A stretch of 64,000 nucleotides of DNA from Axinella damicornis (lineage: Eukaryota > Porifera > Demospongiae > Axinellida > Axinellidae): positions 4,617,947 to 4,681,946 of the forward strand of contig OZ007509.1 of NCBI GenBank assembly GCA_963931865.1. Direction: 5' to 3'. Below the pieces are notes generated by a model. The model had not been told where the DNA came from, did no database searches, and worked only from the letters and a program-made list of their open reading frames with translations. The position numbers and the translations under genes were made by a program. This document shows, piece after piece, positions 42,010-53,923 of this stretch; the first letter of the stretch is position 1; every line of letters starts with the position of its first letter.

Positions 42010-44000
42010 AGAGGGGTGGGGAAAAGTTATTTCTGTAGCCACATTCCCATGAAGGCTTATCATGGTGTACAATGATGGCCTGAAGCAATATTTGCTCAAG
42101 GGGTAGTCCCTTATGTCTTGCCTGTTGAAGTGCTTGCGACCAGGATCGAAAATGGAATCAACATACCATATAGTGTGTTTATACCGTGGGAGAAACTCGC
42201 GAATCGAGGGATATTGTGGTGGCGAAAACTTCTTCACCACACCCACTAATGCGGCATTGGAATGTAACTCGGTGGTCTGAGAAATAAGGACGTGAGAAGA
42301 TGAGCTACAGAGGTAGCTACATGGTGGAGTCCATAGCAAATGGCAGCTGTCACATGCACCATGTTCGGAAGCTCATCTTCACTTTCTGTTTGGGAGAGCA
42401 GCAGTTGTTGCCCATTTGTGTAGAGTTTGTACCCCTTGCCATGCTGGATAGATCTGTACCTGTTTCACCTCCTCATTGGCAGCTGTGATGCTTGAAAGAG
42501 GTACAGCCGTCGATAGTGGACCATCTGGCTTTGGTAAAACGGAATCAACATGCTGGAAATAAGCAAACAAGGCCATCATCAGAACTTGGCATGACACGGT
42601 GTCCGGAACCGATTCCAGTGATTTTTGCAGATAAAACTTTTGTGAATCGCTGTGGAAATGCAAAATTCGTGAAAGTTTTCTCTTGTGATAGAAATTTGCG
42701 GACCAAAAATCTTGACCCTGATTGCAAACGCTTGTACAGGCGACAGATAAGTGACTGTCCCTTGCTTATTGTAAGAAGTCACACAAGATGAAAGGGCCAA
42801 AGTGTGCTTTAATTTCCACAATGTGTGTACGTAGAGTGCCATATTTTGCATCGCTACCGGGAATAGCGCTCCGGTTAATGTAGCGCTTATGCTCGTGCAC
42901 TACGGAAAATACTGCATGCAGGCGAGGTCTCAAGGCAAATATGGCACTTGGCTTCACTTCGTGCTACATTAGCCTCTCGACCACGCCCTTGTACAATATT
43001 TCTCGTAGTGCACTCTCACTGCGGTACTTTAACTAGTATTCATTATGACTCACATGTACGTATACCAAACACCATCTTCTGATTTTAGATTTTGCCCAAT
43101 TTATGGCTTGTGAAGTGTACATGGAAGATATACACCGGCACTGAGTTGTTTAATAGCTATACCTGCATTAAATGTCCTCATCCATGCACTCCATTAGCCT
43201 CATTCCCAGGCCTGAGACGGTGAGGAGAAAAAGGGCCTGGTTTCCACTGTTTGGCATGGGTGGAATTCCACCGGCATTGTGGACGTTCGATTATGTTTGT
43301 ACACTCGAAGCAGGTAACGTCATCCATACGTGCATTACAACAGCTCTCGATCGTGCTCTCCTATGCCCTCAGGTGGCAAGGCGCTCCTGAATTGAGCTAG
43401 AACAGCGACCTATGATTGAAAGATGGGATGTTTTCGTGTGGCTAATGTCGCACCAACCGGGTGGAGTCAGTATGCTACCAGACTCTTCCTTGAATAACGA
43501 ATGTCGGGTAAGTCTGTTGCAGGCGGCAGTGCAATATTGTGGTCGCGTCGCCACTCATCTCGTGGATGGAGGACCAGTGTAGCATAGATAGTGTCACACG
43601 TTTGACCATGTGACTACGAAGACATCATTTGCACCCTCCCCCTTATGAATACGTGTTTCAGTTACAGATAATTAAGCGCATGCGCAAACAGTGGAAACCA
43701 GCTAGGCCCTTAATTTTCTCCTCCCTCCCTCGGGCCAGGGAATGAGGCTAGCACTCCATACAATTAGTTATCCCCTCACCTCCTCCCCACACCACTCATT
43801 CTTCTTTATCCAAGGAGTCCATCTCCAGCTGCATTGCGAAAAAGTTGGGGCAGGGCCTGGGAACGAGGCTAGTCCATCTCCACAGTATCTGCCAACTTAC
43901 TCATAATTTCCTCAATCTAGCTAAACAGTATGAGAAAAGAGGTAGAGCTGAACAATGTAGTTCTGGGATCATCACACACCAATGCATTGTAGCCACACCC
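42010..44000. repeat. Segmental duplication, copy 2
   Basis: Matches 15900-17345 in order (GGGGTGGGGAAAAGTTA..., CGAGGTCTCAAGGCAAATAT..., CATCACACACCA). It contains its own TAGCC-family insertion (43195-43750) but lacks the one at 16928-17008. It is the displaced 3' flank of transporter copy 2, separated from it by DNA inserted between about 34850 and 42010. Confidence 0.75.
43195..43750. mobile_element. TAGCC-family element, 556 bp
   Basis: Ends TAGCCTCATTCCCAGGCC and GGGCCAGGGAATGAGGCTA, with inner arms AGGGCCTGGTTTCCACTGTT and AACAGTGGAAACCAGCTAGG. Flanked by an exact 9-bp duplication GCACTCCAT. No transposase frame. A further solo end (GGCCTGGGAACGAGGCTAG) is at 43854-43872. Confidence 0.88.
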
Positions 44001-44410
44001 ACGGAAGTACTGCACACTACATGTGTATGTGGCCATGGCAGTATTTCATGTAGCAAACCGGACCTATACAAATTGATAACTAACTAGCTAGGTGGTTTAA
44101 ATCTGAAACACCATGCAAGAGTTGACATCTCCCTCTCCCCTCCCTTCCTTCCCCTCCTTCTCTCTTCACTTGCCTTTGACTACTAACAGAAATGGAGTCT
44201 CACCTGTAAGCTTCAACTGTCACAGAAACAACCTTGTCCCCAGACACCAAGTCTTTTCAAACTTCCGAGTTCCGAAGCGGCGTGGGGTCTGGGCACCACT
44301 GTACAAACATATTCCGAAGCAGCGTGGGGTCTGCATGGCCACACCACCCTACAGTCTCAAGCCCAACTGTCACAGCAAGCTGAGCAACAACCTCGTTCCC
44401 AGACGCCAAA

Positions 44411-44774
44411 CTTATATTCCAAGCGGAGTGGGGTCTGGGCACCCCCACTTGCAGCACCATTCGGAGCTACAACCAAGAGTGTATAATCTTGCTACAACCA
44501 CAGAACTAGAACCAGAGGGAGCGACATTGGTAGAGGCCCTGCCTAAGGAGGCCAACGCCATTGGACACCAGAGAAAATCGACAGAGACAGAAGCGCGCTC
44601 ACCAGTCTGCGCGTGCACAGCTGGAATATTTTTCCCGCCAAAATGTGAACTAACCAATCAAATAAGAGCGTTTAAGGCCAACGGCGCGCGCGTAACCAGC
44701 CGGCTTCTGTGGGTATATAAAGCGCGTCCTGCAGTGCCGAAGTCATTCGGGCTAGGTACTGCTCGGGTGAGGTT
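44411..44774 (+). promoter_or_regulatory. TATA-box cassette copy 2
   Basis: Near-identical to 37980-38321 with a short insertion (about 44470-44490). Contains CCAATCAAAT, GGGTATATAAAGC and the terminal CTCGGGTGAGGTT. Upstream, 44240-44400 holds partial, degenerate copies of the first 25 bp (GAAGCGGCGTGGGGTCTG, GAAGCAGCGTGGGGTCTG). No coding frame starts in the next 300 bp, which is a G-rich minisatellite. Confidence 0.65.
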
Positions 44775-44824
44775 AAGGTGAGGTGAGCCCTCACCCTAAC
44801 CTTACCCTTGCTCTACCTTTCACT

Positions 44825-45110
44825 GCTTGGGGGGTGGGGAAGCCTGGGGGGTGGGGGAGCCTGGGGGGTGGGGAAGCCTGGGGGGGTGGGGAAGCCTGGG
44901 GGGTGGGGAAGCCTGGGGGGTGGGGAAGCCTGGGGGGCGGGGAAGCCTGGGGGGTGGGGAAGCCTGGGGGGGGGGGGGTAGCCTAAGGGGTGGGGCAGGG
45001 TAGCCTAGGGGGCGGGGCAGGGTAGCCTAGGGGGTGGGGCAGGGTAGCCTAGGGGGCGGGGCAAGGTAGCCTAAGGGGTGCGGCAGGGTAGCCTAGGGGG
45101 TGGTGGAGTG
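44825..45110. repeat. G-rich minisatellite (17-20-bp unit)
   Basis: About 15 units of AGCCTGGGGGGTGGGGA, drifting to AGCCTAGGGGGTGGGGCAGG. Strong strand asymmetry. GGGG clusters could form G-quadruplexes. Confidence 0.95.
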
Positions 45111-45540
45111 TGGCCAATTAATGTTGATTTGCCATATGCCCATGCAGTCACTGAAGCTTGAAGACGTACCTTTTTTGTTGCTCTAGGAAATGTAGTTCAT
45201 AAACTACAATAATGCAGTCTACATAGGGTTACACAAAAGAAAATTCCATATCTGTACAATGAACTAGCAACAAGAAGAAGCAAGTATTAAACATTGCAAG
45301 TGTGTACCCAGACCCTTCCTCCTTCCATGGAAAGGGTTTGGTTCCGAGACTATAATGATTATAGTAATCTTATGTAGCACAATCTTTACCAGTAGTAACA
45401 CTCCTGGATATATCCGGCATGAGACTTTCATCACAATTTCTTGTGATGTCACGTCCAGTTTGGGACTTATATAGCTTCCGTGTGAGCAGAAAGGGCATGA
45501 CAGGCCGGCCGGGGGTCTCAGCACTTGGCCAAGGTAGCCT

Positions 45541-45740
45541 GTTCTCAGATGGTGAGCAGAAGTCAACTGAAGGATATATCACATTGATCCTTCAGACTCC
45601 CAGCTTCGGAGAATGGCGGAGAAAACAGCCAAGTTCTTCTGTCTCCCAGAAATGGTATCATATGGCCCTGGCTGCCCAACTGCGACAGAGGACGCTGGAG
45701 CATCAGGCCAGCTCAAGAGGCCAGTAGACAACAATTACGA
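45541..45740 (+). pseudogene. Fragment of the last ABCC exon
   Basis: ATGGTGAGCAGAAGTCAACT, CTCCCAGCTTCGGAGAATGG and GCTGGAGCATCAGGCCAGCT parallel the exon at 7124-7431 of the ABCC gene (VSRGQVKEID, QLRRMVEKTG, RRLEQQTSSE). Frame shifts separate the blocks and no other ABCC exon is nearby. It lies 90 bp beyond the NOG1 stop codon. Confidence 0.75.
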
Positions 45741-45829
45741 CAATCTAATTACTTGCAATAGAGGCATGTTGCACAATAGTACAAATACTAATAATATAAT
45801 CATGGTCTGAAGTCAAACAACACTTATCT

Positions 45830-46712
45830 CTACCTACGCCCAGTCTTCCCAGCTTTCCTCTTTCCAGCGAACAAGTGCTTTGGTTTCTTAACATGGATGG
45901 ACCTGTCGGACTCTCCCTGCTTCCCTAGGCGGGCAAACCGGCGTTGTGATAGCTTCATCTTCTTCCTGACATGATCCAATTGCTTGGTGTCCCTCACCCC
46001 TGACTCGTCCCTGTAGATGGGAGGAATGCGAAATGTTAATTACCATAGTCTCTTGCTAATACACACCCCTAGCCTCATTCCCAGGCCTGCGCCATTTTCA
46101 GTTGTACAAAAGAATGCGGAGGGCCTGGTATCTTTCCTCACGTGTGACGTCAAGGGTAGAGAAAGAATGTGGGTGCACTGGGGCTCAGAACAGGTAAGGT
46201 ACCAGGTAACTTACCTCATGTATCTAACTAGTGGGGGGCGACTGTCATAGTTGGATGAACAATATGCTAAACATTTGCCATTTGTCAATTATGTCACACT
46301 CACGTGAGGAAACACACCAGGCTCTCCCTGCTTTTACACGCTGCAAGCGATGAAAAGCTGGGCGGGGGCCTGGGAACGAGGCTATCGTACGTTCAATTAC
46401 ATGTAGACACCCCCACAAACGTGAGGATGTTGCAAGATTGAAACACGAATGTGCTGTAGTAACGAAGAGTAACAATGTACGACAAGACATTTAGGCAGCA
46501 AGCGAGCTCATTTAGGCAGCGAGATAACTTGCATCGGCAGTGCTAGCGGCGACTGGAGACAAAGATTGGCAAGTTTTGTTCTTCAGGGAGAAACAAAAAC
46601 ACTATGACAGCCTTGACAGGACCAGATTACTAAAGCTATAAACTTCAAACCGACTTTGTAAACTAGTTAACTAACAATAGATTCACGGATTACTGTCAAT
46701 ACATTTTAACTG

Positions 46713-46747
<35 letters not shown>

Positions 46748-49700
46748 GTGTAATGGAAGTGGGATGTTCATGGGGCGGGAGACTATACTAGTAACGCACG
46801 ACCTTTGCACTTTAATTTACTGAACCTCAAACTCTGCAAAGAATGTTCGAGATTGCGTCCGCAAAGAATGTTCGAGAACATTGGGCATGGGCTGGAATCT
46901 TCCAGAACAGCTGGCGGGGAGCAGCAGCCGAAGCGGACGCAATCAGGAAGCAGCAGTTGAAGTGGATGCAATCGGGGAGCAGCAGCCGAAGCGGACGCAA
47001 TCAGGGAGCAGCAATTGAAGCGGATGCAATCGGGCAGCAGCAGCCGTAGTGGACGCAATCAGGGAGCAGTTGAAGTGGACACAAGCGGCGAGCAGCAGCT
47101 GAAGCAGACGCAAACGGGGAGCAGCAGTTGAAGCAGATCGATGCAATCGCGTGGGGAGCAGCAGCTGAAGCGGAAGCAATCGGGGAGCAGCAGCTCTGCA
47201 CAGAGAGCTGTCTGGCACCAGATTACTCACGTAGGCGAACGAGGGGGCAAGTAGCTGAGTGAGCGAAGCTACTTGTACATATTGTATTGCACACATGAGT
47301 TGGGAGATTTTTACCATGGGGTGTTTAAGCAAGTCGAACTACCCTGTGTAAGAACTTGGGGGGACGGCATTTATTCAAAGGGGGCGTATTAGTGGGGGAC
47401 TATGTAGCCTTGAACCCGCACCTGGTTTTGAGGCTAGAGACTATGGTACCTACTTGTAGAAAGAACAAAACATCCTGTTTCTTCAAATCGTGCACACCAG
47501 GAACATGAAAGGGGAATAATAATTATTCCCATTGTAGTGAAATACTTGCAGGTGGTGATTCATTTCCGGGTACAGACTTTGACAAGGCAGAAATATGCTA
47601 TGAAGTGAAGGCATGCCTGGTCTCACATGTGCACATAAGCTGAGGGTTGCTAGGGTCCAGGGATGTCAAATGGCAAGCATTTGGGAGTAACCTTCAGCAA
47701 CCACTTGAGCTACTTAAAGAGCTGAGTAGATTAGGCACTTGAGAACAGCTGACAAGAGTGTTAGCTTACATATCAAATTGCACCAAGCAGCCACAAAGTT
47801 ACTGTAACAGCTATTGGATACTCCACATGTGTACCCATGGCAATGGAGGGGGCCCCTAGCAACGGAGGGGGCCCCTAGTGTGATCCAGTGAGCATAAGTA
47901 TCACATCATAGGTACACAGTCACATTATGACTGGTCCCTCTGCAGATGCACGTGTGGTACTGGTCCTCTTAGACCCGCGGCATCCATAAATCAGAGTGTG
48001 GACGGAGCCACCACACCTTAGCAAGTGTGGCAATGATATGGCCCAACACCGGACAACCCTTGGTGAGGTATCTCTGTTATACAGTAGGTAAGCGTAGGAC
48101 TAGATCCTACATGTAGTGTAAAACTATTCAACAATTCAACTCACATCAGATCTCTCCCTGTGAGAGCAATACTGTACTTTGCCAGGTGTGAAATAACCGA
48201 AAAAGGTCATGATATGGCAAGAGAGAGCACTTTCAAGCAGCATCATCACTGAGATTGAGGCTTCAGTATTAGCTAATGCGAACCTTATCGCATCACGCAG
48301 GCAGACTTTGATGCCAGGTGGCTGGCAGTGTGTTTACTAGACTGTGCTGAGGCCAGTAGCTGTACGGCAGTGCACAAGTTCAAATATGGCAATCGGAAGG
48401 TTTTAAAATTCCTTCAGTAATTGTTTGGTATCATCATGAACTTTGACAGTCCTAGTCATTCCTGGCATACGGTACAGGAGTACCAAAAGGAAGTCAATAT
48501 TTCAATATTTCCTTGCGTACCTTGGAGCTTTACGGGAATGAGACCTAGCAGCAGACTGGCCTCGGGACTGAGATCGGCGTCTCTTTCGACCTGCCAGCTT
48601 GGGCACAGCTACAGTGGGGGAGACAATGGGTACATACATAAAGTAATGGCTGGCAAAAGCAGAACAGTGCTGTGGTGACAGAGTTATGAGTACCAAATGC
48701 AAATGTGTACTGTAGTAATCAGCCTCTGAAGAGTTCAGAATAACAGGAATGGTTCCAGCAATTGCTTACACTGCCATTCGTAATGACATCTCCCACTTCA
48801 ACTTTATAATAGTCAAGTTGGTTGCCTTGTACCACTGCAGCTCATATGACTACATGTCATCATCGCTGTCATGCACTGACTCAAATGCAAAAAGATTTGC
48901 GCTGAACTTTGCTTTGGTGGTGCGGTAGACCAAAAGCACAGGGCTTGTTAACAGCTTAATGTTTGCTTTAGTTAGTTTGCTCACAGAAACAACACACCAC
49001 TGAGGTCAAAGGTGAGGAGATGTCGGAGGCTATCGAAAGCGCTTCACTGTCTATTTCTGTATAATAAGAAGATAGAACACTTGAACAACAGCCATGATGT
49101 CATCCGTGCCAAGGATGAGCTCCAGTCAAAGGCAATAGAAAGTTTCATCACTATTGCTGGGGTCATGAGGTGAGAATGAATCAAAAGCTATTGAAGGTCC
49201 TACCTGCTAATTTCCTTTGGACCCAACCACAATATTCATTCAAAGGAGAACTGGAGACAAAAGCTATAGAAGATACATGAATTTGGCAAGACACGGAAAG
49301 GGGAATGACTTGCACACCCTGTGAATAGTCTTTCATGTGCAAGTATAAAATACCTTGAGGTGTACATTCGGACAGTACCAAAACAAGTGTTTACAAGACA
49401 AGTTATACACAGCGACGATGCAGCAGCCAAAGGCGGCAATTTCGTTGGTTATTATTGCCGTCTTTATTGTAGCACTAACAGAAGGTAAACAGAGATGTCT
49501 ACTGTAGGTTGAACAATAACTGTGTACCGTAGTCTCCTGTTAATACGCCCCCCCCCCCCCATTTTGTACACTACATCCAGCCCAAAGTGGGGAAGGGGCG
49601 TAAAGTTGGTATCAGTTGATACTTTGAGGGCTATCATTATCATAAGAACGATGCATTTAGCCTGACCCTCCAATGTGCGATCATTGTGTGCAGCTGGAGC

Positions 49701-52700
49701 TCTGGACAGGCCACAGAGAAACGCACCAGTCAACACAAGTTCCTTTCCCTACATTGAGGTGCTGCGAGGGAGGGATGGAAGAGACGGACGGGATGGGGTG
49801 TCTGGTCCCCGTGGGCCACAGGGACATAGGGGAGAAGCTGGAGCAAGAGGACAACGGGGAGAGAATGGAGCAACAGGCACTCAGGGTCCCCCTGGCCAAA
49901 GGAGTGGCGGGGTAATCTACACAAGGTGGGGCAAATCTAGTTGCCCGAATGTCTCCGGAACCGAGCTGGTGTATGCAGGGAGGGCTGGTGGAACCTGGTT
50001 TCAGCATAATGGAGGAGCAGCCAACCACCTGTGCATGCCTGGTGATCCAGACTACCTCCGCTATCAATTAACACGGAGTTCAAGGTTACAACTTTGTGTA
50101 TGGGGTGGAGTACCAAACCATTGACCGTGGACGTGGACCACTCTCAGCTATTCATGACCACAATGTTCCCTGTGCCGTGTGCTATGCTTCAACGAGGGTG
50201 GCAGCCATGATGATCCCAGCCAAAACTCGGTGTCCTTCGACTTGGACTCTGGAGTACTCTGGCTACCTTATGTCAGCAGCAAGATTTTGGAGTGACCACC
50301 GTCGCACCATGTACGAGTGTGTTGACAAGGACCCAGACTCAGTACCAGGAGGAGCTAACAGTACCGACGGTGCCTTGTTGTACACTGTTGAAGCTAGCTG
50401 CAATGGAATGGCTTGCCCACCTTACGATCCACAGAAAGAACTCACTTGTGCAGTTTGCACTAAGTAGTGTACATATAGCTGTGAGACAGTAGTACATTAT
50501 GACTGTAATGAGAGCAACTGTACGTACCAGCAACTTTTTGAGTACCATGTCTGAGATGTCATTATGTACTGTCGTCAAGCTGTTGTTAAGTTGTCATCGT
50601 CAAGCTGTTGCTAAGTTGTCGTCAAGCTGTTGCTAAGTTGTTGTCAAGCTGTTGTTAAGTTGTCATCGTCAAGCTGTTGCTAAGTTGTCGTCAAGCTGTT
50701 GCTAAGTTGTCGTCAAGCTGTTGCTAAGTTGTCGTCAAGCTGTTGCTAAGTTGTCGTCAAGCTGTTGCTAAGTTATCGTCAAGCTGTTGCTAAGTTATCG
50801 TCAAGCTGTTGCTATGTTTTGCAGAGAATATAAATCTCATGCAATACCTGCTAAGAGGGACTGCATATTTAATCTCAAAGGTGTTTGTTACAATGTCAGT
50901 CCGAGGGTGGAATCCAGAGTGTTTACAAGGCAGCTTCAATATGTTCGCTGTGCACGACACCATGGACGGGTTGACGTGAAACGGGAATAGTACCGTTGGG
51001 CACCTTCTCCCACCCCCTTCCGTGTATCTACCCTCTGTCTACCTGAACCATTCAGCCCAGGTTCCCTTCATCTTGTACATTGTGGGAAATAAAGGTGGTG
51101 AAGCGAGTATGGCAGTCAATACCCAATACCACACAACTACCTCATTATGCAGGCAAAGACAAAAGCTTGCAGACTTTGAATGAATATACTCACAAGTCAA
51201 TTTCTCTCACAGGGAGTAGGTACATGCGCATGACATGAGTGGGAGAACTCTGAGCCAGCACCCATACTCCCATACGATCTATACTCCCTGGTTATACACA
51301 CTTCTACAACTAATCTAATCACGGTACAAATAATCACTTGCAACCACTGACCTTCCTCCATCTCCTCCACACACTTCCCCTCCTCATCTTCCATCCCCTT
51401 GGCAGACGCTGCCCTCGTCCTCGGCCGGCCATCACGTGTCACACCTCTTGGCATCACAGGATAGTTCCTACTCTTCTTCAGCCAGCTCTGCTTACGGAGA
51501 AACGCTTTCCTCTTACGAATCTCAGCCGCTGTCTTTCTTGTCTCAAGGGTTTCCTCGTCTTCCGGTTCCGAGTCGTACATACCCGTGGCCTGTCTCATCT
51601 CCTCCTCCCTCTCAAGCTCTTCTAGCTTCTGCTCAATGTCAGGATCGACATAGTCCGCTACATTCTTACCCTCAAAGATCTCGGGAACATCGTCGTACTT
51701 TTGACTTCCATCAGCGAGGAGATAATGCTTTTTCAGATCCAAGAAGTAGTCATCTCCCGCTTCGAGTTCAATGTCTCGCTCAAGCTCAACCTTCTTGCTT
51801 GGTGCTTCCTCAACTGCCATGGTACTGGCAGCAGTTGATCTCTTGACCTTGGCTCCCGGTGGGATGAAGGGAGGCCTGTCGACGCCATCGCGGGGAGTAG
51901 GAACAGCAAGGTGCAGACGGTTCATTATGTGCGGCAACTTTTTGCTCTTCAGCTTAACGTCCACTCGCAGCGCAAGGAGCATGTCACAGGCTCGGGTTTT
52001 GACCTCGATGATGCCCTCCTCAGTAATGGTGCTCATCGGAAGCACAAGCACTCCCTCTTCCTCCAACTTGGCAAGTGCGTCTTTTGCATCCCCCTCCATC
52101 TCCTCAGGTCTTTTAAGATCAACCTTGTTCAGAGCCACAATCAGAGGCTTGTTTGTGAAGAGCGGTTTGATGTTGTTGAACAGCTCCATCTGATCCTGAA
52201 TTGAATGGCCACACTGTTCAGATATGTCCATCACGTACAGTATGGCAGACCTGAGGTGAGCCAGCGCGGTGATGGCCTGCATCTCAATTGTGTTTCTCTC
52301 CTCCAGGGAGTGGTCCAAGATGCCTGGAGTGTCCACCACCTGCCACTGCAGGTACCGGTAGTCCATGTGGCCCACAAAGAGGGACTTCGTGGTGAACGCG
52401 TACGGCTGCACCTCAACATCAGCCCGGGTGACTTTATTCATGAAACTGGACTTGCCGACATTGGGAAAGCCACAGATGAGAATCGTGCGAGTGTTGGGAT
52501 CGATGGACGGCAATCGTGCAAGGTGCTGCCTGACTTGCTCCAGATACTGAAGGCTCTGGTTCTGCCGTTTCATGATGGTACACATTCGACCGAGTGCTGC
52601 GCGTTTCAGCTGCTTGCAGCGATAGAGCGAGTCCCCAAACTTCAACAGCCTCACGTAATCCTTTGCTACATTGTCTATGAGATGTTTGGCGGAATTGATC

Positions 52701-52993
52701 TGGCCCAGTGCTAGCTTGTAGTGGTCCTTGTCGTATAGGACATTCATCAAGTCGGCATAAAACGGGTGAATATCATCGAGCTTTGGAAACTCGGTTATGA
52801 TGGCTGCTAACTTGTCATGAAAGGTTTGCTGCGTAAACTTGATCTTTCTCGTGTAAAACTGCCTGATTCTTGAGATCTTGTAATGTTTATGAACTACCGT
52901 GGGCGTCTTGCGTTGCGTCTTGGAGAGGACAATGTCCAGGAAATCTTTGGCCGAAGGAACGACCGTAACCTTTTTGAAGTTGTAGTGGCTCAT
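45830..52993 (-). CDS. NOG1: Nucleolar GTP-binding protein NOG1 (GTPBP4)
   Basis: Three exons join in phase (52993-51352, 48608-48521, 46010-45830) and encode 636 residues, against about 634 in human. NOG1 is a nucleolar GTPase of the OBG/DRG group that acts in pre-60S ribosome maturation. The N-terminal domain (1-165) includes the [20 protein letters not shown] block. The GTPase domain shows G1 [10 protein letters not shown]3 DTPG and G4 NKVDL. The C-terminal exons supply the basic tail ([12 protein letters not shown] in exon 2; [19 protein letters not shown] in exon 3) typical of the family. Intron 1 hosts the collagen-like gene on the other strand; intron 2 hosts a VNTR repeat and a TAGCC-family element. 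A young LTR element lies 87 bp upstream of the start codon. Confidence 0.95.
46073..46384. mobile_element. TAGCC-family element in NOG1 intron 2
   Basis: Ends TAGCCTCATTCCCAGGCC and GGCCTGGGAACGAGGCTA, with inner arms CCTGGTATCTTTCCTCACGT and ACGTGAGGAAACACACCAGG. No target duplication was seen. Confidence 0.7.
46720..47280 (+). repeat. VNTR-bearing dispersed repeat, copy 3
   Basis: A terminal (GTCT)n microsatellite, a unique segment (GGAAGTGGGATGTTCATGGG...AATGTTCGAGAACATTGGGC), about ten units of AGCAGCAGCCGAAGCGGACG-like sequence, and a hairpin end (AAGTAGCTGAGTGAGCGAAG ... CTACTTGTACA). Same order as 3499-4038, opposite strand. In NOG1 intron 2. Confidence 0.8.
47340..48500. other. NOG1 intron 2 sequence without recognised features
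   Basis: Apart from a 19-bp tandem duplication (GGGGGCCCCTAG, about 47848-47877) nothing is recognised. Only short unsupported frames occur. Confidence 0.6.
49418..50467 (+). CDS. Short-chain collagen C4-like secreted protein (frame break near 50076)
   Basis: Exon 1 (49418-49483) encodes a signal peptide ([20 protein letters not shown]). Exon 2 (from about 49692) gives a short linker, then about 19 Gly-X-Y triplets ([19 protein letters not shown] onward). The C-terminal domain characteristic of sponge short-chain (C4/spongin-type) collagens follows: [69 protein letters not shown] and a final CAVCTK. These proteins belong to the extracellular skeleton or attachment matrix. Around 50076 the frame slips by one base inside an otherwise conserved stretch (ACACGG|AGTTCAAGG). 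A sequencing indel, a small intron or a real mutation are all possible. The gene is nested in NOG1 intron 1, antisense. Confidence 0.85.
50575..50820. repeat. 22-bp tandem repeat
   Basis: About 11 units of GTCGTCAAGCTGTTGCTAAG plus TT, contiguous without spacers, just downstream of the collagen-like gene. Confidence 0.92.
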
Positions 52994-53079
52994 GGTAGTT
53001 GTGAATCACACGTACCTGTAGAATAATTGAGGGTCATGTAAATAACATTATAGTGGCTATGGATCTAATAATGTGGATG

Positions 53080-53219
53080 TGTAGCGGACGAGATATACGG
53101 ACTACACTATAGATAGTATACGGAGAACCTCATGACCTTTGTGTCTATAAATAGACATATTCCATGTGTATTGTACAGTTGTTTGTCGTGCAAAAGGAGA
53201 GTTGATTCCTGTTGCTACA
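53080..53219 (+). repeat. 5' LTR
   Basis: 140 bp. Contains a TATA-like CTATAAATAG at about 53147-53156, which could drive transcription into the element, away from NOG1. Confidence 0.9.
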
Positions 53220-53251
53220 GTGGTGACCCCGACGCCAAAGAACGTTAATTC

Positions 53252-53923
53252 ATGGCAGTAGAACACGCAGTCTCTCTCAAGCTGCCGACCTTCTGGACCT
53301 CCCAGCCAGAGGTCTGGTTTGCACAAGCCGAAGCGCAGTTCAACCTCCGTGGGATTACGACGGATGACACCAAGTACTTCTACGTCCTCGCAGCCCTCGA
53401 CCAGCAGACAGCGACGCGGTTGTTGGACCTCATTAGCCAACCCCCGGCCGACAACAAGTACCGAACGCTGAAGGACCGGCTCATAAGCACATTCGGCCTC
53501 AGCAAATACGAGCGAGCTTCCCGCCTACTCCACTTCCGCCCGCTAGGCGACTCTAAACCCTCGGCCTTGATGGACGAAATGTTAGCGCTCCTGGGCGACC
53601 ACCCTCCCTGTCTGCTTTTCGAGCAACTTTTCCTAGAGCGACTTCCCGAGGACATCCGCATTCAGCTTGTCGACTCCAAGATGGACGACCACCGTCAGCT
53701 AGCCAAACGCGCCGACGCTCTTTGGTCAAGCCGGAATATGGAGTCCAACACCAATGCCGTGCAGCGTAGACCGCCTGCTAGACAGCAGCAAACGAAATCT
53801 AAAGCTCCCGTTCCCTCTTCAGACAACCGGTTGTGCTATTACCATCGCACATTTGGAGAAGCTGCTTGGCAATGTAGACAACCATGCACCTGGTCGGGAA
53901 ACGAGAAGGCCGGTCGCCAGTAG
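53252..53923 (+). CDS. Gag-like protein of the LTR element
   Basis: 223 residues. An N-terminal capsid-type region ([20 protein letters not shown], then [20 protein letters not shown] and [17 protein letters not shown]) is typical of metazoan Ty3/gypsy gag. It ends with a [16 protein letters not shown] zinc-binding-like motif. It overlaps the pol frame by 40 bp in the -1 frame, implying a frameshift for pol expression. Confidence 0.8.
   Translation: MAVEHAVSLKLPTFWTSQPEVWFAQAEAQFNLRGITTDDTKYFYVLAALDQQTATRLLDLISQPPADNKYRTLKDRLISTFGLSKYERASRLLHFRPLGDSKPSALMDEMLALLGDHPPCLLFEQLFLERLPEDIRIQLVDSKMDDHRQLAKRADALWSSRNMESNTNAVQRRPPARQQQTKSKAPVPSSDNRLCYYHRTFGEAAWQCRQPCTWSGNEKAGRQ

Noticed and set aside
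50575..50820. Regular repeat resembling a CRISPR array
   Set aside because: Units are contiguous 22-mers without spacers, in a eukaryotic genome; it is a minisatellite.
51338..52714. Plus-strand frames of 95-169 codons
   Set aside because: Shadows of the NOG1 coding exon on the minus strand.
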